The notes under the pieces are model-generated. The model was not told where the DNA came from and did no database searches. It was given only the letters and a program-made list of their open reading frames with translations. A stretch of 64,000 nt of DNA from Achatina immaculata (Eukaryota; Mollusca; Gastropoda; Stylommatophora; Achatinidae), in contig CM019700.1 of NCBI GenBank assembly GCA_009760885.1, positions 3,008,993 through 3,072,992 on the forward strand, given 5' to 3'. Shown piece after piece: positions 38,465 through 49,830 of the stretch (position 1 is the stretch's first letter; each line of letters starts with the position of its first letter). The translations under genes were made by a program, and so were the position numbers.

Positions 38465-38880
38465 AGTCGGAGGTATTTGTATGTTGTAAGAATCTTAGTG
38501 TTACACGGTTGTTGTATGTTGTAAGAATCTTCGTTTTACAAGATTGTTGTATGTTGTAAGAATCTTAGTGTTTAAAGATTTGTGTATGTTGTAAGAATCA
38601 TAGTGTTACAAGATTGTTGTATGTTGTAAGAATCTTAGTATTTAAAGATTGTTGTATATTGTAAGAATCAGTTACAAATTGTTGTATGTTGTAAGAATCA
38701 GTTACAAGATTGTTGTATATTGTAAGAATCAGTTATAATATTGTTGTATGTTGTAAGAATCAGTTACAATATTGTTGTATGTTGTAAGAATCAGTTACAA
38801 TATTGTTGTATGTTGTAAGAATCAGTTACAAGATTGTTGTATGTTATAAGAATCTGTTACAAAATTGTTGTACACTTTTT
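38465..38880. repeat. 31-35-bp minisatellite, copy 1
   Basis: Units of ttgttgtatgttgtaagaat with tails cttagtgttacaaga or the shorter cagttacaa. The same monomer forms the array at 51122-51800. Confidence 0.95.
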
Positions 38881-39206
38881 TATACCCAAGTTTTTTGGGG
38901 GAACCCTGTACTGTGTGAAATAAATGAAGGGAATAAATAACAAAACGTGATCGATCAAGACTGGCCGAGCCGTGGGAGGAAATTTGATTGCTTTTGGCTC
39001 CATCGACTCTGATTTGTAACGCAACAATAGCTAGGGGACATTACCGGCTGACATATTTATTGCCAGGCGTCACTTCAAGTGCCACAGGGAAGAAATTGTC
39101 GCAGATAAACACGTCTTCTCGCTTGATTGCTTGACCGTGACGTGTCCGTTCTTGTCTGCGGGTCTTGTCTATATTTGTAAGTCATCGCCGGGAAGTTTTT
39201 TTTTTT

Positions 39207-39405
39207 CAGGACACAATGTGGAGATCTGTTGCCAGGACACTATGTGGAGGTCTGTTATCAGGACACTATGTGGAGGTCTGTTATCAGGACACTATGTGGA
39301 GGTCTGTTGTCAGGACACCATGTGGAGGTCTGTTGTCAGGACACTATGTGGAGGTCTGTTATTAGGACACAATGTGGAGGTCTGTTATTAGGACATAGTG
39401 TAGAG
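39207..39405. repeat. 26-bp minisatellite (unit 2)
   Basis: About seven copies of the unit seen at 36690-37012, here at the start of the second segment copy. Confidence 0.95.
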
Positions 39406-40470
39406 GTGAAAGGGATCATGATCAGTTTTGTCTGTCTAACCCTAAAACACAAGCAGTCAGTCTTGGGTCGTGGGCAAACATTCAGATTTTTCTGGCAGCG
39501 CTTCTCAGTCTTTTTCTGACCTTGAACCCCTGAAGACAGTATTGACACCCACCCACCCCCCTCCCAACCAAGGGAAAAAACTCAAACACCGCCATCACCC
39601 CTCCCTCGTTTGATATTACTTGTAAAAACTTTGAAAACATTTATAGTATTATACGCAATCTGGAGTATTCTGCGTGGATTATGTAACCGTTAGCTGGCCC
39701 CCCATTATCTTGGCAACTGACTGCTTTCAAGCCATGAAGGGTTCTGTTTTACGTTAAATATAGTAAGTTAATAGAAGACCTTGTCCTGCAAGCCAGACAG
39801 CCTCACTTCATATCACAGTGATGAACTTTGAGACCTGTTGCCCTTGATCCAGATTGTATTCTATTAGTCAGTATTCTACCACGAGTGTCAGAGAACAGGG
39901 CAGTGTTTGCCAGCAGCAACGGTTGAGCACAGACGTGTACCGAAGCTATCGTCCGGGGCGTTTATAGTCTGTGAGAGTTGCGTGTGATTAGCGCTTTCTG
40001 AAATTTGTCACGTATGTGATAACTCATCGGGCAGGGTGTCTCAAAAAAAACAACAACGCTATCTCATAATGGTTTTTATTTCAGTTGTCTTCTTCTTCTT
40101 CTTCTTCTTGGGGGAAACGTAGTTCTCTACAGCCGACATAACGTTGGCAAAGTTATCACGTCGAGTGGGCTGTGGGTTACGGTGACTTGCTCGAAAACCC
40201 CAGATGGACCGCAAAAGGCTGCTTCTCGGCAGACTCCGCTACCATGGAAATATGTGGAGTCTTAACCCAGTTAGCCAGGACAGTACGCTCATAAGCTTCT
40301 TTCAAGGAGCACAGCTGAGACGTAATGTGTGCCGCTGGCACTGACCACCGCGCCCTGTCTTCAGCACCGTCACCTTTTCTGAGCAAGAAATAGGACAAGC
40401 TAAAGTAGCGGAACAAACACACAAACCGTCCTTCTCCCGCATGAAAAAATAAGACCATTAGATCAGTGTA

Positions 40471-40805
40471 TCTCAGACCATCAGAGAAACGATGCCTGCT
40501 ACCAACTAAACAGAGAAGAAGTCATAATCGTAAGGCTACATACTGGGCACAGCAGGCTAAGATACCATCTGTACAACAAAATCAAGACATGATCAACTGA
40601 TAAACATGCATGTGGCACCAGTAAGATGACAGCAGATCATGTACTGCAGTAGTCCCCAGTATATGAACAACAGAGAAGACAAATATGGCCAACTACTTCA
40701 CCAGTCAAGAACAGACTGTATGGGCATGTTCACGCCATCCAGATAATCATGAACTACTTCAAAAGTATGCAAGTTGACCCCTGAAAATGTTCGAAGAAGA
40801 AGAAG
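40471..40805 (+). pseudogene. LINE C-terminal relic, copy 2
   Basis: Duplicate of 38086-38420 with few substitutions. Confidence 0.65.
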
Positions 40806-40852
40806 ATCAGTTGTGTGATTATTATTATTACATTATTATTATGTGTCAAAGT

Positions 40853-41260
40853 CGGAGGTATTTGTATGTTGTAAGAATCTTAGTGTTACACGGTTGTTGT
40901 ATGTTGTAAGAATCTTCATTTTACAAGATTGTTGTATGTTGTAAGAATCTTAGTGATTAAAGATTTGTGTATGTTGTAAGAATCATAGTGTTACAAGATT
41001 GTTGTATGTTGTAAGAATCTTAGTATTTAAAGATTGTTGTATATTGTAAGAATCAGTTACAAATTGTTGTATGTTGTAAGAATCAGTTACAAGATTGTTG
41101 TATGTTGTAAGAATCAGTTACAAATTGTTGTATGTTGTAAGAATCAGTTACAAGATTGTTGTATGTTGTAAGAATCAGTTACAATATTGTTGTATGTTGT
41201 AAGAATCAGTTACAAGATTGTTGTATGTTGTAAGAATCAGTTACAAAATTGTTGTACACT
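40853..41260. repeat. 31-35-bp minisatellite, copy 2
   Basis: Counterpart of 38465-38880 in the second copy; the number and order of short units differ slightly. Confidence 0.95.
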
Positions 41261-42014
41261 TTTTTTTATACCCAAGTTTTTTGGGGGAACCCTGTACTGT
41301 GTGAAATAAATGAAGGGAATAAATAACAAAACGTGATCGATCAAGACTGGCCGAGCCGTGGGAGGAAATTTGATTGCTTTTGGCTCCATCGACTCTGATT
41401 TGTAACGCAACAATAGCTAGGGGACATTACCGGCTGACATATTTATTGCCAGGCGTCACTTCAAGTGCCACAGGGAAGAAATTGTCGCAGATAAACACGT
41501 CTTCTCGCTTGATTGCTTGACCGTGACGTGTCCGTTCTTGTCTGCGGGTCTTGTCTATATTTGTAAGTCATCGGGCAGGGTGTCTCAAAAAAAACAACAA
41601 CGCTATCTCATAATGGTTTTTATTTCAGTTGTCTTCTTCTTCTTCTTCTTCTTGGGGGAAACGTAGTTCTCTACAGCCGACATAACGTTGGCAAAGTTAT
41701 CACGTCGAGTGGGCTGTGGGTTACGGTGACTTGCTCGAAAACCCCAGATGGACCGCAAAAGGCTGCTTCTCGGCAGACTCCGCTACCATGGAAATATGTG
41801 GAGTCTTAACCCAGTTAGCCAGGACAGTACGCTCATAAGCTTCTTTCAAGGAGCACAGCTGAGACGTAATGTGTGCCGCTGGCACTGACCACCGCGCCCT
41901 GTCTTCAGCACCGTCACCTTTTCTGAGCAAGAAATAGGACAAGCTAAAGTAGCGGAACAAACACACAAACCGTCCTTCTCCCGCATGAAAAAATAAGACC
42001 ATTAGATCAGTGTA

Positions 42015-42349
42015 TCTCAGACCATCAGAGAAACGATGCCTGCTACCAACTAAACAGAGAAGAAGTCATAATCGTAAGGCTACATACTGGGCACAGCAGG
42101 CTAAGATACCATCTGTACAACAAAATCAAGACATGATCAACTGATAAACATGCATGTGGCACCAGTAAGATGACAGCAGATCATGTACTGCAGTAGTCCC
42201 CAGTATATGAACAACAGAGAAGACAAATATGGCCAACTACTTCACCAGTCAAGAACAGACTGTATGGGCATGTTCACGCCATCCAGATAATCATGAACTA
42301 CTTCAAAAGTATGCAAGTTGACCCCTGAAAATGTTCGAAGAAGAAGAAG
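42015..42349 (+). pseudogene. LINE C-terminal relic, copy 3
   Basis: Duplicate of 40471-40805, apparently identical in the stretches compared by eye. Confidence 0.65.
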
Positions 42350-42402
42350 ATCAGTTGTGTGATTATTATTATTACATTATTATTATGTGTCAAAGTCGGA
42401 GG

Positions 42403-42805
42403 TATTTGTATGTTGTAAGAATCTTAGTGTTACACGGTTGTTGTATGTTGTAAGAATCTTCATTTTACAAGATTGTTGTATGTTGTAAGAATCTTAGTGA
42501 TTAAAGATTTGTGTATGTTGTAAGAATCATAGTGTTACAAGATTGTTGTATGTTGTAAGAATCTTAGTATTTAAAGATTGTTGTATATTGTAAGAATCAG
42601 TTACAAAATTGTTGTATGTTGTAAGAATCAGTTACAAGATTGTTGTATGTTGTAAGAATCAGTTACAAAATTGTTGTATGTTGTAAGAATCAGTTACAAG
42701 ATTGTTGTATGTTGTAAGAATCAGTTACAATATTGTTGTATGTTGTAAGAATCAGTTACAAGATTGTTGTATGTTGTAAGAATCAGTTACAAAATTGTTG
42801 TACAC
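42403..42805. repeat. 31-35-bp minisatellite, copy 3
   Basis: Counterpart in the third copy. Confidence 0.95.
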
Positions 42806-43135
42806 TTTTTTTTATACCCAAGTTTTTTGGGGGAACCCTGTACTGTGTGAAATAAATGAAGGGAATAAATAACAAAACGTGATCGATCAAGACTGGCCGA
42901 GCCGTGGGAGGAAATTTGATTGCTTTTGGCTCCATCGACTCTGATTTGTAACGCAACAATAGCTAGGGGACATTACCGGCTGACATATTTATTGCCAGGC
43001 GTCACTTCAAGTGCCACAGGGAAGAAATTGTCGCAGATAAACACGTCTTCTCGCTTGATTGCTTGACCGTGACGTGTCCGTTCTTGTCTGCGGGTCTTGT
43101 CTATATTTGTAAGTCATCGCCGGGAAGTTTGTTTT

Positions 43136-43790
43136 TTTTTCTAACAGCCATAGGCTCCAGGAGGAAAACTGGCGGAAGATCGAGTCACGTGGAGAGCGAC
43201 TCTGCTTGAGGGAGCAGCATCATTTGAGGAGGGAACGAGGACCAGACTTGAAGTTAGGAGATGCAGAGCGCAAGGGAAATGTACCCCACAACACAAACAT
43301 TGTTTGCTATTACTGTGGCTGTTATACATATCCAGCAATGGTAGGGGCAGGCACGAGAGGAACTTTTCACAACACGCAACTTCTAGTAACTGTCTGCTTG
43401 GAGACTGTCTTCGTAGACGAAAAGTAGCGTCCGCTTTGGCAATCACCTGACCCATAGCTGACCAAGACCTTGTACCATCTCTCCGTTAGTACTCTCTTTA
43501 ACATGCCCGGGCTGGTTAACGGGGCAGGGAAGGCTATAGTCCCCAAGGCAGTGGAGCCTACTAAAGAAGTTTATCACGCCACCTGCTTTGTTGGTTGCAC
43601 TCAGGGAGTGAAAACAAAAAGTCGCCGTAATCTGTTCCCAATCAGATACGATGATGTGCTCAGACGTCTTCACCACATCGCCTGCGAGCTCGCAGTTTCG
43701 GGAGACAGAAGAAGAGTGTCAGTGTACGATACCGTATATATAGTCCCTATAATGACATTAAGCGACGTGTGACTGTGTGTAGCCACTATC
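43136..43790. other. Unassigned single-copy sequence
   Basis: Short open frames exist on both strands (73, 104 and 100 codons). None has a family match that I recognise, and none combines a good start with splice signals. The + frame at 43470-43772 reads FPIRYDDVLRRLHHIACELA in its middle. Confidence 0.4.
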
Positions 43791-43792
43791 AC

Positions 43793-44312
43793 CAGCACTT
43801 ACTTGTTATGCTAACAGCTACTCTATCACAAGCACTTGTTATACTAGCAGCTACTCTATCACAAGCACTTGTTATACTAGCAGCTACTCTATCACTAGCA
43901 CTTGTTATACTAGCAGCTACTCTATCACTAGCACTTGTTATACTAGCAGCTACTCTATCACTAGCACTTGTTATACTAGCAGCTACTCTATCACTAGCAC
44001 TTGTTATACTAGCAGCTACTCTATCACTAGCACTTGTTATACTAGCAGCTACTCTATCACTAGCACTTGTTATACTAGCAGCTACTCTATCACTAGCACT
44101 TGTTATACTAGCAGCTACTCTATCACTAGCACTTGTTATACTAGCAGCTACTCTATCACTAGCACTTGTTATACTAGCAGCTACTCTATCACTAGCACTT
44201 GTTATACTAGCAGCTACTCTATCACTAGCACTTGTTATACTAGCAGCTACTCTATCACTAGCACTTGTTATACTAGCAGCTACTCTATCACCAGCGCTTA
44301 ACTTGTTATACT
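43793..44312. repeat. 33-bp minisatellite
   Basis: Unit actctatcactagcacttgt plus tatactagcagct. It is very homogeneous and open for 181 codons as an 11-residue hydrophobic repeat (LVILAATLSLA). Confidence 0.97.
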
Positions 44313-44519
44313 AGCAGCTATTCGAGGACTCTGCGATTCTTTATTCCAAGCTGTGAGCTTTCTCATCTATGTTCTACTGTAAATTAATTCCACCCAGAAG
44401 TAACAAAATATCTCCGTTACATAACACTTTTGTAACACGGATCACACAGCAGATCCAGCTGTCAGTGAATTAAGGAAATTTAGAATTTCACGTAAAAATC
44501 AGTCCTGTCAATACGTGAT

Positions 44520-44765
44520 AATCGGAGATTATCTTTCTGTTAGTCTGTCTGTCAGTGAGTCTGTCTTTCTGCCTGCCTGTCTGTCAGTCAGTCTGTCTTT
44601 CTGCCTGCCTGTCTGTCAGTCAGTCTGCCTGCCTGTCTGTCAGTCACTCTATCTGTCTGCCCATCCATCTGTAATCAAACAACTAGGACTGACATCTCTG
44701 GCAAAGTAGACGTCCGTCCGTCCATCCATCCATCCATCCGTCCATCCATCCATCCATCCATGTAA
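44520..44765. repeat. (CTGT)/(CAGT) and (CATC) microsatellite region
   Basis: Imperfect ctgtctgtcagt runs (44535-44650) and catccatccat (44715-44760). Confidence 0.9.
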
Positions 44766-46337
44766 GAAAGCGTGGCAAGTCATACTACCTTGTGCTTATA
44801 CTCGTGAGACAGAAAACAAGGGGCGCTTTCTTCCGACCAACTCTCTAAACTTTCAGGGGCGCTGTTGTAAACTTAGCTGATGCTAAATCTACATTTATGG
44901 ATAGATTGAGAATAAATAGATCAACCCAGCTGTTTCAGGCATTCCCTCGGCATGTACTACCGTACTGCGTGGCCAAGATCTCGCGACCCCCATGACCGCC
45001 AGCCCAGATTCTCCCCTCCATGGACACTGCATGCCAGTTAATTCAGCATCTTACACACATTCATACATCACATCAACATGAAATACATATTACCAAGTCA
45101 GCCAGTCAATTTACATCCATTTATTAACACTTTCTACATATAACATAGGGACACTACCACAGACATTACATACACATGACATCAACATGTATCATCGTGA
45201 TAATCAGGGGATGACATAATTACAGTGTATTTTTTATAACTAAGTAACAACTAAATCAGTGGACCAGATAGGCCTGGGCTCATCTGGCTCTACTAATCAG
45301 TTATAGATTTATCTCAATATTGTGCCGATGCACTGGTTACACATTTCAGCCACTGCTACCACGAACCCAACCTCCCCATACTACACAGATGTCCATGTAC
45401 TATTTCCCTGAAATACTACACAGATCGTGTGCTAATGCACTAAATTCTCACATAATCTCTATTTGTTATAGTAACAGCTACTCACTTCTTCTTCTTCTTC
45501 TACGGTCGAGGTTGTTGGTCACTTCAGATCCTGATCCCTATCGACATGGCAAAGCCCGCAGTCCTCTCCAGATCCTGATAGGAGCCCCAAAGCTTTTACC
45601 CCAAGCTTGTGACCTCTGGCCGTGTCTCACGCCTTAGGTCTGCATGGTTTGGGCACTCTTGTAGGATATGCTAACGCATTGAATTCTCACACTTATCTCT
45701 CCTCCCATCTCTAGGAATCACCATGTGCTAAGCACATCATTGATGGCACAGCTGTCTGCTACCGGGTTAGGTATCTCCTGATATGTGCTAACGCACTGAA
45801 ATACCACTGAACATAATCTCCTGGTGTGTGCTAACGCACTGAAATACCATTACACATAATCTCCTGATGTATGCTAACGCACTTAAATACCACTACACAT
45901 AATCTCCCCACGTCACAAATCCCATGTTCTAATCACATCATTCATTTGCAGATGCTGCAGCCAGGTTACGTATCTGCAGAATACCATCTTGACCTATATA
46001 TATATACCAGCCATGCGAACGAAGGCACTGATGGACCTAGATATGTACCCATCTAACTGTGACGATAATCCATGAATCTGATAGAATCTCCTCATGTCAC
46101 GAGAAGGACAAACAATCTGCAGCACATTGATTTCCCAACACATTAAATAAAAACAGTGTGAGTAGTCTGGGGCATAAGTATATTACGATAATCATGGCCA
46201 GACGAAACGAACTCAGCCCCGCCATAAACTCTAGATTGTCTCCCTTCCAGTACACTGTTCCTCGCTTCAATCCCCGAATTTACGTGAATGACCGCGCCGT
46301 GCTCTGTCCACGACATACAACTAATGACCGTTCACAC
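44766..46337. other. Unassigned region with low-copy repeats
   Basis: One unit of the 36-bp repeat stands at 44829-44865. At 45480-45640 a sequence running into ttcttcttcttct on its left looks like a reversed element tail. Near 45780-45900 a unit with gtgctaacgcactgaaatac recurs about three times. No gene is supported. Confidence 0.5.
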
Positions 46338-47032
46338 TGTCTTCCGACCAACTCTCTACATTTCTGGGGACGCCTTCTTCCGATCAGCTCTCTAAACTTC
46401 CAGAGGTGCTTTCTTTTAAGAACGTCTTCTGATCAGCTCTCTATTTTATTAGGTTAATTACTTCTTATCTTTTACTTTGAATGTAATAGTTTAGTCTTAC
46501 ACTCTTTTGATATGTTTTTTCCTAATTTAATTTGTATATTTGTACTAAATCGAATGTGTGGGAAGGATGAAAGATGGAGTGATGAAGGGCAGAATGTAAG
46601 ACGGGCCTGCGTGCCCAGTTCTTTACCCATTAAAAATAAAGATTCATTCATTCATTCATTCTAAATTTTTAGGGACGTCTTCCAACCAACTCTCTAAATT
46701 TCTAGGGACGCCTTCTTCCGACCAGCTCTCTAAATTTCTAGGGACGCTGTCTTCCGACCAGCTCTCTAAATTTCTAGGGACGCCTTCTTCCGACCAGCTC
46801 TCTAAATTTCTAGGGACGCCTTCTTCCGACCAGCTCTCTAAATTTCTAGGGACGCCTTCTTCCGACCAGCTCTCTAAATTTCTAGGGACGCCTTCTTCCG
46901 ACCAGCTCTCTAAATTTCTAGGGACGCCTTCTTCCGACCAGCTCTCTAAATTTCTAGGGACGCCTTCTTCCGACCAGCTCTCTAAATTTCTAGGGACGCC
47001 TTCTTCCGACCAGCTCTCTAAACTTCCCAATT
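46338..47032. repeat. 36-bp minisatellite
   Basis: Degenerate units at 46338-46445 and a regular array at 46664-47030 (unit cttcttccgaccagctctct plus aaatttctagggacgc). A retroelement-like tail, aataaagattcattcattca, at about 46636-46660 lies between them. Confidence 0.93.
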
Positions 47033-47036
47033 TGAG

Positions 47037-47048
47037 GGGGGAGGGGGG

Positions 47049-47122
<74 letters not shown>
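47037..47122. repeat. (GA)n microsatellite
   Basis: GA run preceded by a G run. Confidence 0.95.
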
Positions 47123-47204
47123 ACTGAGATTGTTTTCACACATTTGCTACATTGTTGTTGTTGTTATTGTGGAGACAGCTTTACGAGAGGCCTATCTTAT
47201 TTTC

Positions 47205-47400
47205 TGAGTGTCTGCCGCGGGCCGTGTCACTCGCGCGTTTAATAAGATTTTCTTCATGGGCCATTCCACATCGCGGCTCCCCGGCCCCGCCAGTCTGGTG
47301 CGAGTGTCACTGAGTTCTGGGCTCCATTTTCCGCCCAAATATTTAAGATTCTGTTACCCATGGTTACCAGCATTTGTGTTGACGTCACTGGCATGAGATG
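47205..47400. promoter_or_regulatory. CpG-rich single-copy block with a CRE octamer
   Basis: 47205-47335 is rich in CG dinucleotides (gccgcgggccgtgtcactcg; cacatcgcggctccccggcc), unlike its AT-rich flanks. TGACGTCA, the consensus CREB/ATF site, is at 47380-47387. No transcript start is identified. Confidence 0.3.
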
Positions 47401-47409
47401 ACCATGAGT

Positions 47410-47640
47410 AAGTGAGTTTGGCATGAATATAGAAAGAAGGAAATGGTGATGAAAGAAAGAAAGAAATGGTGATCAAAGAAATAAGAAATGGTGATCAAAG
47501 AGAGAAAGAAAGAAAGAATGGTGGTCAAAGAAAGAAAGCAAGAAAGAAAGAAAGATCAGAGAAAGAAAGAAATCAAGAAAGAAAGAAAATGTGATCAAAA
47601 AGAAAGAAAGAAAGAAAATGGCGATGGAGAGATTATTGGA
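47410..47640. repeat. GAAA-rich polypurine tract
   Basis: Imperfect (GAAA)n with interspersed atggtgatcaaag. Confidence 0.9.
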
Positions 47641-48129
47641 AGAAGGATTTGCCACTCCGTACAGAAGCCGAGGCTGAGCCGATCGCTCTGACCGTAAGAC
47701 CATCTAGTGCCCCCCCTCCCTTATCCTCTTCAGCTTCACTCCCCGAAACTGCATTAGATTGTCCTCTCTCAGCGGAAGTCGGAGGTACCTGGAGGCCGTC
47801 GCACGACACTGTAAGTGTTCTCTCGCTATTTGAGGGTTGGGGGGGGGGGGGGTTCGCGGAGGCAAAGAAAGAATCGATAATATAACAAATTTCCAGCGTT
47901 CTTTCTCTCTGGCTATAAATGGGCCCGTTATAACCTGCAACTTGTTGAATTCGTTTCCGTATTCAACGTGCGCTTGATATCAGCCCTGTTTTATCAGCAT
48001 TTTCCGTTAAATAGGTTTTATTGTCAGGTGTACGCAGTCAGGAACATGTACGCGCTGTCCTCCATATACCTAGTAGCCCATGAATAATTTGTGTACAAAA
48101 CTAAGTACACAACACCTAGTTTGTACTCG

Positions 48130-48465
48130 CTGGAACCACGTGGTTTGCACCTTCAGTTCAGCTACACCGAACATTCCCCTCTTCCACAGTCTCATCTTCC
48201 CCTATTACACAGTCTCATATTCCCCTCTTCCACAGTCTCATATTCCCCTCTTCCACAGTCTCATATTCCCCTCTTCCACAGTCTTATATTCCCCTCCTCC
48301 ACAGTCTCATATTCCCCTCCTCCACAGTCTCATATTCCCCTCCTCCACAGTCTCGTATTCCCCTCTTCCACAGTCTCATATTCCCTCTGCACTAAGTCCC
48401 ACCTCCCTTCTCACTTGTAACACACAGTTCAGAACCTCCGCACAGCATCAGATTGCAACCCCCCT
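48130..48465 (+). pseudogene. Penelope-like element 3' relic, split by a 23-bp array
   Basis: ctggaaccacgtggtttgca and ttcagctacacc (48130-48165) match the end of the Penelope-like ORF at 49790-49830. ctcacttgtaacacacagtt (48405 on) matches the noncoding sequence just after that ORF. A 23-bp array (attcccctcttccacagtct plus cat, 48170-48385) sits between. Confidence 0.6.
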
Positions 48466-48930
48466 CTACCTCGTGAATGACATGTCAGATGATGGCTGCG
48501 TATATTTCATCTAAATATAAGATTCCTTTCATCTTAGAAGGCCGAAGTTGAAAGCGGTATCATTTTGTTGAAAAACTTCTGTCATAGTTTTTTTTTTTTT
48601 AGTTCACCTTCAAAAGAGTGTTGGTTACGTAGGGTCACAGTTAACCGATGATCTACTGTAACTGCGCCTTTCAGCCAGATACGTCCGACTTCGGCATGAT
48701 TTACTTTTAAGACCGGGTTTGCATTTCAGTTTCGACCTCAACTCACTCATTCACTCACTTTTTTTTACTATAGCCACTACGTGGATATAGAATAGGGTCT
48801 TGATCAGCTGTATTACGCTCGATCTGTCTGTCTACACATGATAGTGGGGGGGGGGGGAAGGACGGACAACCGTGAGAGTCACTGATGTAAAACTGGTTCT
48901 AGTAGTGTAGAGATACGCGTAGACGGAGTT
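48466..48930. other. Unassigned stretch
   Basis: AT-rich with a T run at 48588 and a G run at 48848. No gene is seen. Confidence 0.4.
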
Positions 48931-49830
48931 GTGCTGTATAGTTTTACTTTTTACAAGCCCGTCGACAGCCACACCTATTTACTTTACACCTTCTCCCATC
49001 CTGAAGCCTGTAAGAACTCCATCCCATACTCTCAACTACTCCGTCTGCGCCGTATATGTCAGGATAATTCGGACTCTGTCAATCAGTCCAACAATTTATT
49101 AGAATGTTTCCGTCATCCCAACTGCCCAAAAAATGTCCTTCGTGCAGCCTTCAACCGTATCCAACTAATAAACCGCAGGGAAGCATTTAGAACTTAGCTG
49201 TTACCTCATCTGACAGAGTTAAGTTAGTACTGCCTTTCCGCCCGCAAGGTCAGATGGTTAAGAAAATTCTTTATCGTCATTTGCCACTAATCCAACTCGA
49301 CCCAGACACCCGTGACATCTTCTCTGAACCATCCCTATTAGCATACAAACGTGAACCAAATCTCAAGGACATCCTCGTCCACAGCCACTTAAACCGGAAC
49401 CTTACATATGTTGGAACCAGAAAATGTAACCGCCCTCGCTGTGTTACCTGCCCTGTAGTTTGGGAAACGAAAACAATCACCTTTCATAAAACTATCCTGA
49501 CTCTCCATGAGGGATTTACCTGCGGATCCTGCAATGTAATAATATGTCACCGTATGCAAAAGATGCAGGATAACTTATATTGATGAAACTGGCATCAGAC
49601 TAGGGGACCGCATACAGAAACATCTGTATGATATCACACAGCATGCTTCGAAGCCAGTCCCTAATCATTTCAATGGCCCCAACCATAGAGGCAAATCCGA
49701 TTTTCTGGTAACACCCATCAAACAGTGTCATGCAGATGACACAAGCCGCTTAGCGCTCGAGAGCCGCTACATTCAGGACTGTGGGACACTGGAACCACAT
49801 GGTTTGAACTCGTTATTCAGCTATACATAG
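48931..49830 (+). pseudogene. Penelope-like element: RT end, linker and GIY-YIG domain
   Basis: Penelope-like elements encode an RT followed by a GIY-YIG endonuclease. Here the + strand shows TFYKPVDSHTYLLYTFSHPE, SIPYSQLLRLRRICQDNSDS, CFRHPNCPKNVLRAAFNRI and a stop at 49195. In another frame follow LPLIQLDPDTRDIFSEPSLL, YKREPNLKDILVHSHL and the linker Cys motif GTRKCNRPRCVTCP. After a further frameshift near 49560 come TYIDETGIRLGDRIQKHLYD, HASKPVNHFN, LALESRYIQDCGTLEPHGLN and SLFSYT, stop at 49828-49830. YIG is changed to YID. The RT catalytic region is absent, so the copy is 5'-truncated and dead. Confidence 0.88.

Larger units (their letters stand above)
36690..43135. repeat. Segment in two full copies and one partial copy
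   Basis: Copy 1 is about 36690-39205, copy 2 about 39206-41567, copy 3 (partial) about 41568-43130. Corresponding bases are offset by 2385 bp (copy 1 to 2) and 1544 bp (copy 2 to 3). Copies 1 and 2 each contain a 26-bp array, a hAT-like start (cagtgcttctcagtctttt or cagcgcttctcagtctttt), a unique block, a LINE C-terminal relic and a 31-35-bp array. Copy 3 starts in the middle at gtcatcgggcagggtgtctc. Copies 2 and 3 are the most alike. Confidence 0.95.

Noticed and set aside
43470..43772. A 100-codon open frame
   Set aside because: No family is recognised, there is no splice or start support, and it lies next to an array.
43769..44314. A 181-codon hydrophobic repeat resembling a membrane protein
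   Set aside because: It is a 33-bp array; the hydrophobicity follows from the DNA unit.
47773..47810. A 38-bp exon-like segment (ctctctcag ... gtaagt) also in phase with the 30770 donor
   Set aside because: It is 17 kb away, short and without domain content; the segment at 33314 is a better partner.
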